Part shown: positions 33,505 through 41,939 of the stretch, in pieces
How positions within the stretch are numbered: position 1 is the first letter of the stretch
Layout: the number at the start of each line of letters is the position of its first letter
Source of the DNA: Haloarcula nitratireducens
Lineage (GTDB): Archaea > Halobacteriota > Halobacteria > Halobacteriales > Haloarculaceae
NCBI RefSeq assembly: GCF_019599505.1
Contig: NZ_RKLT01000008.1
Coordinates: 1-64,000, forward strand
Reading direction: 5' to 3'
DNA: 64,000 nt
Made by a program: the position numbers and the translations under genes
The notes under the pieces: generated by a model
Database searches by the model: none
What the model was told of the DNA's origin: nothing
The model's input: the letters and a program-made list of their open reading frames with translations, nothing else

Positions 33505-34059
33505 ATGATAAACGAGGGAGCGTCTGCACCGTCATTTACTCTTCCAGGTCTCCGTGACGGAGAACAAACCGAGTACAGCTTGGATGAGACAACAGCCAAT
33601 GATCGGGCTGCGTTGCTGGTATTTTACCCGTTTGATTTCAGTCCTGTTTGTACAAACGAACTGTGTGCGATTCGCGATGCAGAGTGGTTTCAGCTGACGC
33701 CGGCGCTCGATGTCTGGGCAATTTCAGGTGACAGCGTCTACGCCCACCGAGCATTCGCCGAGGAATACGGCCTCAATTTCCCGTTACTTAGTGATAGTTC
33801 CGGGCGGGTTGCCGAGTCGTATGATGTCTATTATGACGAATGGGAGAACCACGAGCGCGTCCCGCAGCGTGCCGTGTTCCTTATCGACTCCGAGCAAACG
33901 ATTCGATACGCCTGGGCGACAGAAGATGCACTCGAGAAGCCGGATTTCTTCCCTGTTAAAGACGCTCTTGAGACGCTGGAAGCGGAACGCGATGAACTCG
34001 GTCCTGAGGATGTCGAATTAGCAGTCGAATATAATGAGGAACCGGAACCGCTCACGTAA
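33505..34059 (+). CDS. Peroxiredoxin (AhpC/TSA family)
   Basis: 184 residues, thioredoxin fold. The peroxidatic site is F-D-F-S-P-V-C-T-N-E-L-C (about residues 46-57). The second cysteine four residues on could be resolving, as in some atypical 2-Cys or BCP-like enzymes. Later motifs are ISGDSVYAHRAFAEEYGLNFPLLSD and the C-terminal AWATED. It reduces hydrogen and organic peroxides in the cytoplasm. The ATG at 33505 (MINEGASAPSF) is the normal family start; 17 extra codons upstream look non-coding. Confidence 0.92.
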   Translation: MINEGASAPSFTLPGLRDGEQTEYSLDETTANDRAALLVFYPFDFSPVCTNELCAIRDAEWFQLTPALDVWAISGDSVYAHRAFAEEYGLNFPLLSDSSGRVAESYDVYYDEWENHERVPQRAVFLIDSEQTIRYAWATEDALEKPDFFPVKDALETLEAERDELGPEDVELAVEYNEEPEPLT

Positions 34060-34101
34060 ACTGCTATTTGAGGATCGTTTCAGTGAACGCCGCTCCGACA
34101 A

Positions 34102-35262
34102 TCAGCTCATCGCATCTTGGAACCGCTCACGGAGCGCATCCTCACGCTCCTCGAACTGGTCGACCTTCTCCTGTAGATCATCGTTGACGCGCTCGATGCA
34201 CGCGAGCGCCCGCTCGCCGGCAAGCGACGCCTGCGACCCATCATCGCCATCCGCTTCCAACTGCTCCTCGTAGGCTCGCTCGACGCGCTCGATGGTGCCC
34301 TCCGGGTTGAACAGGATGTCGTTGGCCGTGCGAACGTAGCCGTCCAGCGACGCACCCTCCTTGCCTTGGAAGAAGTGGGTGAGCGCGTATGTCGCGCCGG
34401 AGTGCAGTGTCCACATATCGATCTCGAACGGCGACGCTGCGTTCGCCTCGGCATCTTCGGCAGCACGCTCTGCGAGATAGTCCGGGAATCCTAGCAGGCT
34501 GTAAAACTCGGTGACGGTGAACGGGAGCTCCGAGAAGTCGAGGTCGATGTCCTGGGCGTCCCGGATGAACTCGAAGAGGTCGTCGGCGACGAGTTCGACC
34601 TGTGCGAGGATCTCCTCCCACCAGGTCCGGAAGTTCCGCACGTCGCCGACATGCTTGATGACCTCCTTGTCGGTGAGCGAGCGCATCGTGTTCGAACAGT
34701 AGCCGTCCTGAGCGAAGCCCTCCACGTAGACGGCGTGCTCGCCGAAGAAGTCGTAGCCCGACGTGACGCCCATTGTGATCGGATCCGACCGGCCGGGGAG
34801 GCGCACCTCGAGGCCATCGAACATGATGTCCATATGGACTTCGCCGCCGCCCCGGTAGCGCCGAATCTCGCCGAACATCACCTCGCCCAGCGGCGTCTCG
34901 TCGATGGTCTCCTCGCGGAGGACCTCCTCCAACGGCCCGTAGACGTCGACTGGATTGATAATCGCGTAACTGTCCGTAGGGACGTGAAATAGTGGGTCTG
35001 TGTCGGGCTCATCGTCTGTCGCGTGGTCGCGCGCTCTCGTCGGCTCGACCAAGGCGTTGAAGCGCTCCGTTTCGACCCACTCGTCGGAGTAGGGATTCCA
35101 GTATGCGACTGTTGTCTCGACGGCCTGCGGGAGGTCACGAATCGCCTCGGCGAAGGTTCTCGGTTCGTCGACCGTTTTCTTCCTGCGGTACCAGTCAGGT
35201 AGTTCTGTATCGGTTCGTCCATCGACGCCAGCGAATACGGTTTTGGATTCTGGGTCTTTCAT
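34102..35262 (-). CDS. DUF932-like plasmid protein
   Basis: 386 residues. The layout (DSYAIINPVDVYGPLEEVL, YRGGGEVHMDIMFDG, GVTSGYDFFGEHAVYVEGFAQDG split over strands, C-S-N-T-M-R) is that of DUF932 proteins, which are common on phages and plasmids and resemble phage-encoded LGT-type proteins of unknown role. The ATG at 35262 has GAGGTGAT six bases upstream, so this start is preferred to 35271. Preceded by a leader hairpin and by TTAACCAACA repeat copy 3. Confidence 0.83.
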   Translation of the reverse strand: MKDPESKTVFAGVDGRTDTELPDWYRRKKTVDEPRTFAEAIRDLPQAVETTVAYWNPYSDEWVETERFNALVEPTRARDHATDDEPDTDPLFHVPTDSYAIINPVDVYGPLEEVLREETIDETPLGEVMFGEIRRYRGGGEVHMDIMFDGLEVRLPGRSDPITMGVTSGYDFFGEHAVYVEGFAQDGYCSNTMRSLTDKEVIKHVGDVRNFRTWWEEILAQVELVADDLFEFIRDAQDIDLDFSELPFTVTEFYSLLGFPDYLAERAAEDAEANAASPFEIDMWTLHSGATYALTHFFQGKEGASLDGYVRTANDILFNPEGTIERVERAYEEQLEADGDDGSQASLAGERALACIERVNDDLQEKVDQFEEREDALRERFQDAMS

Positions 35263-35313
35263 TGCAATCACCTCGAAATCGAATTCGTCACCAGCGACGG
35301 CGCTCTCATCACG

Positions 35314-35344
35314 CGCCCTGCGCCCCTCTCACGGGCGCAAAAAC
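35314..35344 (-). promoter_or_regulatory. T-tract plus GC hairpin upstream of the DUF932-like gene
   Basis: Minus strand: TTTTTGC, then GCCCGTGAGAGGGGCGCAGG, 52 bases before the ATG at 35262. Confidence 0.6.
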
Positions 35345-35350
35345 AACCTC

Positions 35351-35391
35351 TTAACCAACATTCTACCCAGAAATTCAGCCTTGTTGGTTAA
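35351..35391. promoter_or_regulatory. TTAACCAACA inverted repeat, copy 3
   Basis: TTAACCAACA (35351-35360), 21 bases, TGTTGGTTAA (35382-35391). Upstream of the DUF932-like gene. A TATA-like CTGAATTT lies in the spacer on the minus strand. Confidence 0.9.
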
Positions 35392-35431
35392 CCGTCTGAA
35401 CGGTCCCGATACCTGGCTTCGACTCTCAGGT

Positions 35432-35968
35432 TCACTCGTCGGCTTGGCGTCGACGGCGCACCTGTTCAGGATTCGGTACCCACGGATGTGTGTCCCAGCA
35501 ATGGAGGGCGTGCTCTCGTGCCGTGTCGAACAGCGCCTCACACGACCTACATTCGTAGGCGGTTTCGGGCCAGCGTTCTGTGACGAACATTGCCGTCACC
35601 GTCGACCTGACTGGATCTGGTGCGGCCGACCGCTGAACGTAGTCATAGCCGATCACTGTCCGTCGACGAAGCGCCGATTGCGCCAGCCGGTCGGGCTTGT
35701 CCGCCGGGAGATACACCCACCGGACGAACGCCTCTTCTGAGTCCTTCGCCGAGGGTTGAAGGATGAACCACCGGTCATGATCGTCGCGGAAGAGATACCG
35801 TTCTGTTCCCCGATTTTGGAGATAGAGCGGATCGCCGCGCCCGGCAATCACCCGCAGACCGATGGACGGGGAAATTGGGGTGAGGAGTCGCTCTTCCAGC
35901 GTGAGCGAGCGGGACTCACCGGCCGAATTCTCGGTCTCGAAGTCGTCAAGCGTCGCTTCGTCAGTCAT
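35432..35968 (-). CDS. Hypothetical protein with C-terminal C2H2-like zinc finger
   Basis: 178 residues, not recognised. The middle has an alternating strand pattern (GTERYLFRDDHDRWFILQPS). The C-terminus has Y-E-C-R-S-C-E-A-L-F...H-A-L-H-C-W-D-T-H, a C2H2-type finger. Its ATG overlaps the stop of the upstream gene by 8 bp, so it is coupled to it. Part of the minus-strand run 38.6-35.4 kb of small plasmid genes. Confidence 0.7.
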   Translation of the reverse strand: MTDEATLDDFETENSAGESRSLTLEERLLTPISPSIGLRVIAGRGDPLYLQNRGTERYLFRDDHDRWFILQPSAKDSEEAFVRWVYLPADKPDRLAQSALRRRTVIGYDYVQRSAAPDPVRSTVTAMFVTERWPETAYECRSCEALFDTAREHALHCWDTHPWVPNPEQVRRRRQADE

Positions 35969-36347
35969 GATTCGCCGGGATTCGTCTCGCCGGTGTCTTC
36001 CCCGCCTGTTCGCTCATGCCGGTCGTTGTATCGCTTGAGTTCTCGACCGGAAGTGTTCGATGGTCGAGTGGGGCGGGATACGCCCGGTCCCCCTGCGCAC
36101 AAAGTATGATCAACCACTTTTCGCTCCCTTCGGCGAGGACGACGTAGTGGTCGATATCCCGACGTTGGAAGACTGTCCGATCTGTCCGGCTCACCGCACT
36201 CCAGTTCGCCGGCAGTGACGCCGACGGGCCGCCACCGTCCGGCGTGAGGGCGTGGTGGTCCTGGAACTCACCGAGTGCAGCTTTGATGTCGTCACCGGTA
36301 AGATGCCAGCAATCAGCCGGGCCATCGCACGCCAATTGACTGATCAC
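35961..36347 (-). CDS. Downstream part of a DUF6166-like gene split by an in-frame TAG
   Basis: 128 residues if started at the GTG at 36347. The frame is the same as that of the gene ending at 36360; the two are separated only by TAG at 36360-36362 and four codons. The first 20 residues (VISQLACDGPADCWHLTGDDI) look like the normal end of a DUF6166 protein. The rest (DHYVVLAEGSEKWLIILCAQG) is a separate domain. Either the amber codon is a recent nonsense mutation with reinitiation at GTG, or a sequencing error, or it is read through. Confidence 0.6.
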   Translation of the reverse strand: MISQLACDGPADCWHLTGDDIKAALGEFQDHHALTPDGGGPSASLPANWSAVSRTDRTVFQRRDIDHYVVLAEGSEKWLIILCAQGDRAYPAPLDHRTLPVENSSDTTTGMSEQAGKTPARRIPANHD

Positions 36348-36359
36348 CTCGTTTCGGAA

Positions 36360-36635
36360 CTAGATGTAGTGTTGGTGAGCGAACGCTTCGTCATCCGTGT
36401 AATCGAGGAGGAGTGCGAGCGCGAGTTGTGCCGGACCACTACCACCGTATCCCCATTCGAATCCCGAGGGACTGTGGTTCACCAGCGCGAGACTCCGCTC
36501 TGGCGTGAGCCGTTCTTGCCCGGGACGTTTCTCGACGATAGCCTGCCCGCTCTGCCGATACCCGACGTAGGCGATGTCGCAGTCGCTCGCTGGGCGTGTC
36601 TGTTCAATCGAGTGTGTGTCGCTAGGTCTACTCAT
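36360..36635 (-). CDS. DUF6166-like protein, N-terminal part, ended by in-frame TAG
   Basis: 91 residues ending ...FAHQHYI before TAG. The segment R-L-T-P-E-R-S-L-A-L-V-N-H-S-P-S-G-F-E-W and GGSGPAQLALALLLDYTDDEA is the conserved core of what I know as DUF6166. In relatives the chain continues with ...F..EV...LP...W.LT..DI, which is exactly what follows the stop codon in frame. So the gene is a disrupted 225-codon frame. Leader hairpin at 36664-36694. Confidence 0.72.
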   Translation of the reverse strand: MSRPSDTHSIEQTRPASDCDIAYVGYRQSGQAIVEKRPGQERLTPERSLALVNHSPSGFEWGYGGSGPAQLALALLLDYTDDEAFAHQHYI

Positions 36636-36663
36636 CGGTCTGTTCGGGAGCTACTCGTTCGAG

Positions 36664-36694
36664 CACCCCCGCACCCCTCAGGGGGCCAAAAACA
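36664..36694 (-). promoter_or_regulatory. T-tract plus GC hairpin upstream of the DUF6166-like gene
   Basis: Minus strand: TTTTTG, then GCCCCCTGAGGGGTGCGGGG, 29 bases before the ATG at 36635. Confidence 0.65.
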
Positions 36695-36714
36695 GCCACA
36701 GGAACTGCTTTCTC

Positions 36715-37110
36715 CTACGCGAGATGGGAGACATCGGCTGGTTCGTCGACATCGTCGAACTGGCCTCGTTCGACCGGCTGCCAGTCATCACCGGGTGCTG
36801 GACTCCACCAGTCGACCTTGTAGGCACCTGGTGCGCCGAGGATCTTCACCCGTGCCGACCCATCGGGTAGGTCGCGACGGAGCTTCTCGTCGACGTGGAG
36901 GTTCCACGTTGAGTGGGTGTCGAAGCAGGCGAGGACGGCCTCCTCGTAGCCGCGTGTCTCTCGGGATTCCTGAAATTCGACCTGCGTGTTGCAGTTCTTG
37001 CAGAACACACCTTCGAACGGAATGTGACTGAATACCTCGTGTCCGCAGACGGGACACCAGAGGAACTCGAACAGTGCTTCGCTGTGGCGGTCGATGACTT
37101 CCAGACTCAT
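36715..37110 (-). CDS. Zinc-ribbon haloarchaeal plasmid protein (DUF7567-like)
   Basis: 131 residues from MSLEVIDRHSE. A zinc ribbon C-P-V-C-G...V-F-C-K-N-C (about residues 17-41) is followed by an alpha/beta part ending KILGAPGAYKVDWWSP. I connect it with haloarchaeal family DUF7567; function unknown. The start at 37110 is set by the leader hairpin just upstream (37135-37162), which the longer frame to 37155 would cross. Confidence 0.78.
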   Translation of the reverse strand: MSLEVIDRHSEALFEFLWCPVCGHEVFSHIPFEGVFCKNCNTQVEFQESRETRGYEEAVLACFDTHSTWNLHVDEKLRRDLPDGSARVKILGAPGAYKVDWWSPAPGDDWQPVERGQFDDVDEPADVSHLA

Positions 37111-37134
37111 CTGTGGATCTGGCCCGATTGAGAC

Positions 37135-37162
37135 GGGCCACCCCTCTCGGCCCAAAAATAAA
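37135..37162 (-). promoter_or_regulatory. T-tract plus hairpin upstream of the DUF7567-like gene
   Basis: Minus strand: TATTTTTGGGCC then GAGAGGGGTGGCCC; GGGCC pairs with GGCCC. 25 bases before the ATG. Confidence 0.55.
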
Positions 37163-37188
37163 CGTCACCGCAGATACGTTCCAATCAA

Positions 37189-37554
37189 TCAGCGCTCGGC
37201 GCCGTACACGATTCTCGAGGATGTTTCGTACCCACAGTTCCGACATTCGAACCAGCGCTGAACCTTCGCGCCGTCAGCCGTTTTCCCACCGATTGCTACA
37301 TCGCTGTTCGAACACTCGGGACAACTCAGTTCGGGCGCTGGCTGGTCACGGAGCTCGTCACGGAACGATTTCGCGTCCTTCGTCTCGTACCCCCGCGACC
37401 ACACTGGGTAGCCGTCGACAAGGATTGCGCCACGCCATTTGTACCGGTAGGAGTCCGGCGCTCGGTGTAAGACAGCCCGAGCTCCGGTCTCGGTATTCCG
37501 GTATGCGAGTGTGGGCGTGCGGCTCTCGCGCTTCCAATTTGTGATCCGGGACAT
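37189..37554 (-). CDS. Zinc-ribbon haloarchaeal plasmid protein (DUF7568-like)
   Basis: 121 residues. The N-terminal part is basic (MSRITNWKRESRTPTLAYRN). The C-terminal zinc ribbon is S-C-P-E-C...F-E-C-R-N-C-G-Y-E (about residues 78-108). I believe this is the usual neighbour of the DUF7567-like gene in haloarchaeal plasmids. Function unknown; DNA or RNA binding is plausible. Three bases separate it from the next upstream stop. Confidence 0.77.
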   Translation of the reverse strand: MSRITNWKRESRTPTLAYRNTETGARAVLHRAPDSYRYKWRGAILVDGYPVWSRGYETKDAKSFRDELRDQPAPELSCPECSNSDVAIGGKTADGAKVQRWFECRNCGYETSSRIVYGAER

Positions 37555-37557
37555 CTG

Positions 37558-38049
37558 TTAGAAGTGGACGTCGGCGGGCACGATCCAGAGCTCCTCGCTC
37601 TCCTCCAGCACTCGATCCAGTTGCTCGCGATGGCGGATACCGTTCGCGTACTCGTTGTACAGAAACACCGTCGGCCCGTCGTAGGCGCCGACCTGGTGGA
37701 AGGCGTGCCGAGCGAGATCTTCGTCGCGCATGATCTCCTCGTCGGAGAGTTCGTCGAGTGCCTCCTTCACCCGTTCGAGATTCCGCTCGAATTCCTCTTT
37801 CGTCGCCTCCCAGCCACGCTCAAGCAGGTCTTGGCCGTCATCGGAGTCGACGGGGGCTGCAGTCGGCAACTCACCCCATCGCGCCTTCCCCGCAACGGAC
37901 GTGTCCTCCTCATCGAACGTCACGTGGTAGTCGAAGACGGCGCCGACGTGTGGGTCCGCGCCGACCAGGCGGTCGAACACCGTCTTTCCGGTGGATAGTG
38001 CTTCGTCTTCTGTCGATGCTTCTACCAGACTGTAAATGACCATGTGCAT
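37558..38049 (-). CDS. Haloarchaeal hypothetical protein
   Basis: 163 residues from MHMVIYSLVEASTEDEAL. It starts like a small ferredoxin-like strand-helix unit, with a long helical middle (LERGWEATKEEFERNLERVKEALDEL) and a strand-rich end (GPTVFLYNEYANG). Not recognised beyond being haloarchaeal. The start at 38049 is chosen because the leader hairpin (38101-38131) is upstream and the extra frame is unlike protein. Confidence 0.7.
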   Translation of the reverse strand: MHMVIYSLVEASTEDEALSTGKTVFDRLVGADPHVGAVFDYHVTFDEEDTSVAGKARWGELPTAAPVDSDDGQDLLERGWEATKEEFERNLERVKEALDELSDEEIMRDEDLARHAFHQVGAYDGPTVFLYNEYANGIRHREQLDRVLEESEELWIVPADVHF

Positions 38050-38100
38050 CTCGAACACCTCGAAGCGCCGACGCACCGGGAGTCGTTGCTCGCTCCTGCT

Positions 38101-38131
38101 GCGCCGGCACCCATCGCCGGCGCTCGAAAAA
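38101..38131 (-). promoter_or_regulatory. T-tract plus strong GC hairpin upstream of the 163-residue gene
   Basis: Minus strand: TTTTTCGA, then GCGCCGGC-GATGGGT-GCCGGCGC, perfect 8-bp arms. 52 bases before the ATG at 38049. Confidence 0.7.
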
Positions 38132-38151
38132 CCTGATCTAGCGGTCGATTC

Positions 38152-38574
38152 TTAGGACTCGTTCGCTCGGTCGACTGTGATGGTTAGATCGCCCGATTCG
38201 TAGTCGGCCTCGAAGTCGACGGTGAACGCATCCGAGTCGTACGCGGCGTGGTAGGCACGGTGTCGTTCGAGTGTCCCCGTCGCCTTGAAATGGAAGAACG
38301 CAGCTGAGGTGTAGGGCTTGCTCTGAGTCTCGACCTGCGTCTCGACAGAGGCCGGGAGCGCGATTTGTGGTGTGTCCGTGTCGATACTCGCAGCGAACGC
38401 CTTCGCTTCCTCGACGGTCGCTTGCGAATGTGCCGGTGTCTCGCCGGTGAGCAGGTTTACCGGCGTCTCGGTATCGTCGGTGAACAGGACATCGTGGAAG
38501 ATGCGCGTCCCGAGGACTGCGTCAGGACCCAACTCGCAATCGTGGAATGGATCGTCGTCTGGATTCTCGGGCAT
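38152..38574 (-). CDS. Haloarchaeal hypothetical protein
   Basis: 140 residues from MPENPDDDPF. Acidic, strand-rich (SAAFFHFKATGTLERH, DAFTVDFEADYESGDLTITVD). Not recognised. It is the first gene of the minus-strand run down to 35432, so the promoter of that run should lie in 38590-38690, where no TTAACCAACA repeat is present. Confidence 0.68.
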   Translation of the reverse strand: MPENPDDDPFHDCELGPDAVLGTRIFHDVLFTDDTETPVNLLTGETPAHSQATVEEAKAFAASIDTDTPQIALPASVETQVETQSKPYTSAAFFHFKATGTLERHRAYHAAYDSDAFTVDFEADYESGDLTITVDRANES

Positions 38575-38695
38575 CAAATCACGAGCCAACGGTGGGGCTC
38601 AGTCCTTTCTGCCCCAGACAAACCACAACTTGTCTCGATGTAGCGGAGGTAAGTCCCGAAAGAAGAGCGTCCTGCCCGCACTTCCCGCCGCAGAA

Positions 38696-41068
38696 TCAGG
38701 CGTCGATGATTCGATCGGGCTCGATTCGTGACAACCGCATCGCGTTCCCGGTGACGCCGAGGCTCATCCCCATATCTCCGACAACGACTGCCAGCGCAAC
38801 GCTGACCAGGCCCAGCGGCACGCCTAACGCGAGCAGAAGCTTCACGCCGAGGCTCGCCCAGATGTTCTGCCGGATCACGCCGTTGGCCGTATGCGACAGG
38901 TCGTACAGGTACGGGAGTTTCCCGATGTCGTCGCCCATCAACGCAATATCAGCCGTTTCGAGGGCGGTGTCGGTGCCCGCCGCGCCCATCGCGATGCCGA
39001 CCTCCGCAGTGGCGAGCGCGGGGGCGTCATTGATGCCGTCGCCGACCATCGCGACCTCCCCGTACTCCGCCTGTAACTCCTCGACTGCGTCGACCTTCTC
39101 GTCGGGCAGGAGTTCGGCGCGATACTCATCGACACCGACCTGCTCGGCGATGGCGCGGGCGGTGCCCTCGTTGTCGCCGGTCAGCATCACCACGCGCTCG
39201 ACGCCCAGCTCGTGCAGGCGTTCGACAGCCCGCTTCGAGGCCGGGCGCACCTCGTCGGCGATGGCGATTGCACCCAGCAGTTCCGACTCCGTCCCGACGA
39301 TAACGACCGTCTTGCCCTCCCGCTCCAGTGAGGTGAGCGCGTCCTCGGCGAATGCCCCGTCGTCGTACTCGGCCGCCTCTTCCGCCGCGACGCCGCCGTC
39401 CGTCTCGCGGCGTGCCCGAGCGAGGTCGAAGCCCAGCTCCTCGAAGAGCGCGGGCTTGCCCGCATAGTACGTCTTGCCGTCGATCTCCCCGCGGATGCCC
39501 TTTCCGGTGAGGCTCTCGAAGCCACTCGGGTCGGGCAGGTCGCCCACGCCCGCCTCCTCAGCACGGGCGAGAATCGCCGCAGCGATGGGGTGCTCACTGC
39601 GCCGCTCCAGCCCGGCGGCGCGACGGAGCAGATCATCCTCAGTGGTGTCGCCGACCGGGACGACATCGGTGACGGCGAGTTCGCCCTTCGTGAGCGTCCC
39701 CGTCTTGTCGAGCGCGACGGCATCGACTTCGCCCATCGCTTCGAGGTAGTTGCCGCCCTTGATCAGGACGCCGTTCTTCGCGGCGCTGGTGATGCCCGAC
39801 ACCACCGAGACGGGTGTGGAGATGACGAACGCACAGGGGCAGGCGATTACCAGCAGGGTGAGCCCGCGGATGAACCAGGTCTGCCAGTCGCCGGCGAAAG
39901 TGAACCCGTACCCGGCCACGTCCACCGAGATGGGGTCGGCGATAACCAGCGGCGGGATAGCGGCGGTCAGGATTGCCAGCACGACGACGAGGGGTGTGTA
40001 GTAGCCGGAGAAGCGGTCGACGAACTGCTCAGACTCGGTCTTCTTCGCCTGTGCGCCCTGTACCATCTCGATGATGCGCGAGAGCGTCGAATCGCCAGCG
40101 GTCGAGGTGACCTCTACCTCGAGGTACCCCCCTTCGTTGATCGCGCCGGCGTAGACCTCGTCGCCGGCAGTCTTGTCGACGGGGACGCTCTCGCCCGTGA
40201 TCGGCGACTGGTCGACTGCACTCTCGCCGTCGATGACCGTTCCGTCGAGCGGAATCTTGTCGCCGGGGCGGACGACGACGGTCTCGCCAACGTCGACCTC
40301 CTCGGCGGGAACGGTCACTTCCTCACCATCGCGAAGGACGGTCGCCTCGTCGGGCGAGAGTTCCATCAGCTCGCGCAGGGAGTCCCGTGCCCTGTCCATC
40401 GCGTAGTCCTCGAGCAGCTCGGCGATGCTGAATAGGACGGCCAGCGTGGCGGCCTCGACGAAGTAGCCGATACCGGTCGCCGCGATGATCGCCGTCCCCA
40501 TCAGCAGGTCGATGTCGAGGCTTCGGTTCTTCGCGGAGTAGTACCCGCTACGGACGACGGGGATGCCGCTGGCGGCGACGGCGCCGAGGAACAGGACATC
40601 TGCGATGTGGAGCGGGTACTCGAGGACGCTCGCCACCGTGACGTTCTGTCCGGTGAGGAGGAATTCGAAGAGGAGGCCGAGCGTGACGAACGCCGCGCCG
40701 AGCCACGTCTTCTTCGCGCGAGGACTCGTCCAGACCTCCGATGGTGGCGCGATGTCGACGCCGTCGGTCGCCTGGTTGTCCTCATCATCGCCCTCAGCGA
40801 CCGAGCCCCCGACGACCTCGTAGCCGGCGCCTTCAATCGCCTTGATTACGTCGGCTTCGCTAGTCCGATCAGGGTCGTACGTGACGTTGGCCGTGCCGGT
40901 GGTCGGCTGGAGCGTGGCGTCAGTAATGCCGTCGACACGCTGGAGGCTCTTGTCCACCTTTTGGGCGCAAGAGGGACAGTCCATCTCGGGAACGGCGAGG
41001 CGGGCGGTCAGCTCACGTCGCTGTCCGCCGCCGCTCGTTTCTCCTGCTGCGTCCGGATTCTCTGTCAT
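38696..41068 (-). CDS. Zinc/cadmium-type P1B ATPase
   Basis: 790 residues. The N-terminal HMA domain has EMDCPSCAQKVD, membrane segments follow, then the actuator TGES, the membrane motif A-C-P-C-A-F, DKTGTLTKGE and VGDGINDAPAL. The MDCPSC start and the CPC with a later lysine-type transmembrane end resemble ZntA/CadA exporters of Zn(II), Cd(II) and Pb(II). I start it at 41068, where GAGGT precedes ATG. A perfect 16-bp palindrome lies 37 bases upstream and the HTH-10 gene is next, so metal control is likely. Confidence 0.9.
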   Translation of the reverse strand: MTENPDAAGETSGGGQRRELTARLAVPEMDCPSCAQKVDKSLQRVDGITDATLQPTTGTANVTYDPDRTSEADVIKAIEGAGYEVVGGSVAEGDDEDNQATDGVDIAPPSEVWTSPRAKKTWLGAAFVTLGLLFEFLLTGQNVTVASVLEYPLHIADVLFLGAVAASGIPVVRSGYYSAKNRSLDIDLLMGTAIIAATGIGYFVEAATLAVLFSIAELLEDYAMDRARDSLRELMELSPDEATVLRDGEEVTVPAEEVDVGETVVVRPGDKIPLDGTVIDGESAVDQSPITGESVPVDKTAGDEVYAGAINEGGYLEVEVTSTAGDSTLSRIIEMVQGAQAKKTESEQFVDRFSGYYTPLVVVLAILTAAIPPLVIADPISVDVAGYGFTFAGDWQTWFIRGLTLLVIACPCAFVISTPVSVVSGITSAAKNGVLIKGGNYLEAMGEVDAVALDKTGTLTKGELAVTDVVPVGDTTEDDLLRRAAGLERRSEHPIAAAILARAEEAGVGDLPDPSGFESLTGKGIRGEIDGKTYYAGKPALFEELGFDLARARRETDGGVAAEEAAEYDDGAFAEDALTSLEREGKTVVIVGTESELLGAIAIADEVRPASKRAVERLHELGVERVVMLTGDNEGTARAIAEQVGVDEYRAELLPDEKVDAVEELQAEYGEVAMVGDGINDAPALATAEVGIAMGAAGTDTALETADIALMGDDIGKLPYLYDLSHTANGVIRQNIWASLGVKLLLALGVPLGLVSVALAVVVGDMGMSLGVTGNAMRLSRIEPDRIIDA

Positions 41069-41104
41069 TACCTCACGGTAGGAGTGGGAGTTCGATATGT
41101 CTTT

Positions 41105-41120
41105 GTTGGAATATTCCAAC
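41105..41120. promoter_or_regulatory. Perfect palindrome upstream of the Zn/Cd ATPase
   Basis: GTTGGAATATTCCAAC is perfectly self-complementary. It sits between the HTH-10 regulator stop (41129) and the ATPase start (41068), a likely operator. Confidence 0.65.
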
Positions 41121-41128
41121 TGCGGCCC

Positions 41129-41878
41129 TCAGTGCGATGCCAGCCGTTCTTCAGCTACCCGCTCGCCGGCGACATATTGCTTCGCTAAATGTTCTTCCGC
41201 CCGCCGGAGTCGGTAGGTGAGTGTTGACCGTGGCACGTCGAGATGCACGGCGAGCTCGCCGACGTCGACCTCGCGGGGCGACTCGTAATAGCCGTGTTCG
41301 ACCGCGGCCTGAAGCGCGGCCTCCTGGGCTGGCGGGAGGCCGCTCGGTGTCCCGTCGCGTCCCCCCGCTGCTGTCGTCGTGTCCGCTGTGCGGAGCATCT
41401 CCATCTGGGCGCACTCCCCGACGGCGGCCTCCAGCGCGTCGAAGAACGCCGCCACGTCGCCATCGCCGGAGTGGATGAGTCGCCACGTGTAGTGGCGGCC
41501 CTCGTGACGGGTCTCGAACAAGACGCCGTCGCCGAGGTGGTCGCGAGCGATGTGGGGGACTGAGGCGCAGGTAGGGGTGCGCTCCCAATCTGAGTAGAGG
41601 ATGAGCGCGTCGTCCGTGCGGTCGAGGACGCGGGTGGTCTGTGTGGCGCCGCAATCCTCAGTCGCCAGACAGTCGGCGTAGTAGTCGCCGGTGAGAAAGG
41701 CGTCCTCGATAGCGTCGAGCGCCTCAGGAGTTCCGGTAGCATGGTCGACCCGCCAGAGACGTTCGGCAGTGGCGTACAGCGAGAGCGAGCGGACGCGGGC
41801 GTCGGAGTGGTCGGCGAGAGCGTCAGCCACCCGGTTACAGCCCGGCTCGTATTCGAGTGCGAAGATGAGTTCGCGCAT
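41129..41878 (-). CDS. Bacterio-opsin-activator-type (HTH-10) regulator
   Basis: 249 residues. The C-terminal HTH-10 domain (about 195-245) has LQAAVEHGYYESPREVDVGELAVHLDVPRSTLTYRLRRAEEHL in pieces, which is the mark of haloarchaeal Bat-like regulators. The N-terminal sensor domain has MRELIFALEYEPGC and a CLATEDCGAT cysteine pair, suggesting a metal or redox ligand. Similar regulators stand beside metal ATPases in haloarchaea. The start at 41878 fits the conserved M-R-E-L beginning. Confidence 0.85.
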   Translation of the reverse strand: MRELIFALEYEPGCNRVADALADHSDARVRSLSLYATAERLWRVDHATGTPEALDAIEDAFLTGDYYADCLATEDCGATQTTRVLDRTDDALILYSDWERTPTCASVPHIARDHLGDGVLFETRHEGRHYTWRLIHSGDGDVAAFFDALEAAVGECAQMEMLRTADTTTAAGGRDGTPSGLPPAQEAALQAAVEHGYYESPREVDVGELAVHLDVPRSTLTYRLRRAEEHLAKQYVAGERVAEERLASH

Positions 41879-41939
41879 ATCCTGTGTACGGCCTCCTACG
41901 ACATAACCCATGGTCCGGGGTGATGTCTACTGGCGGGTA

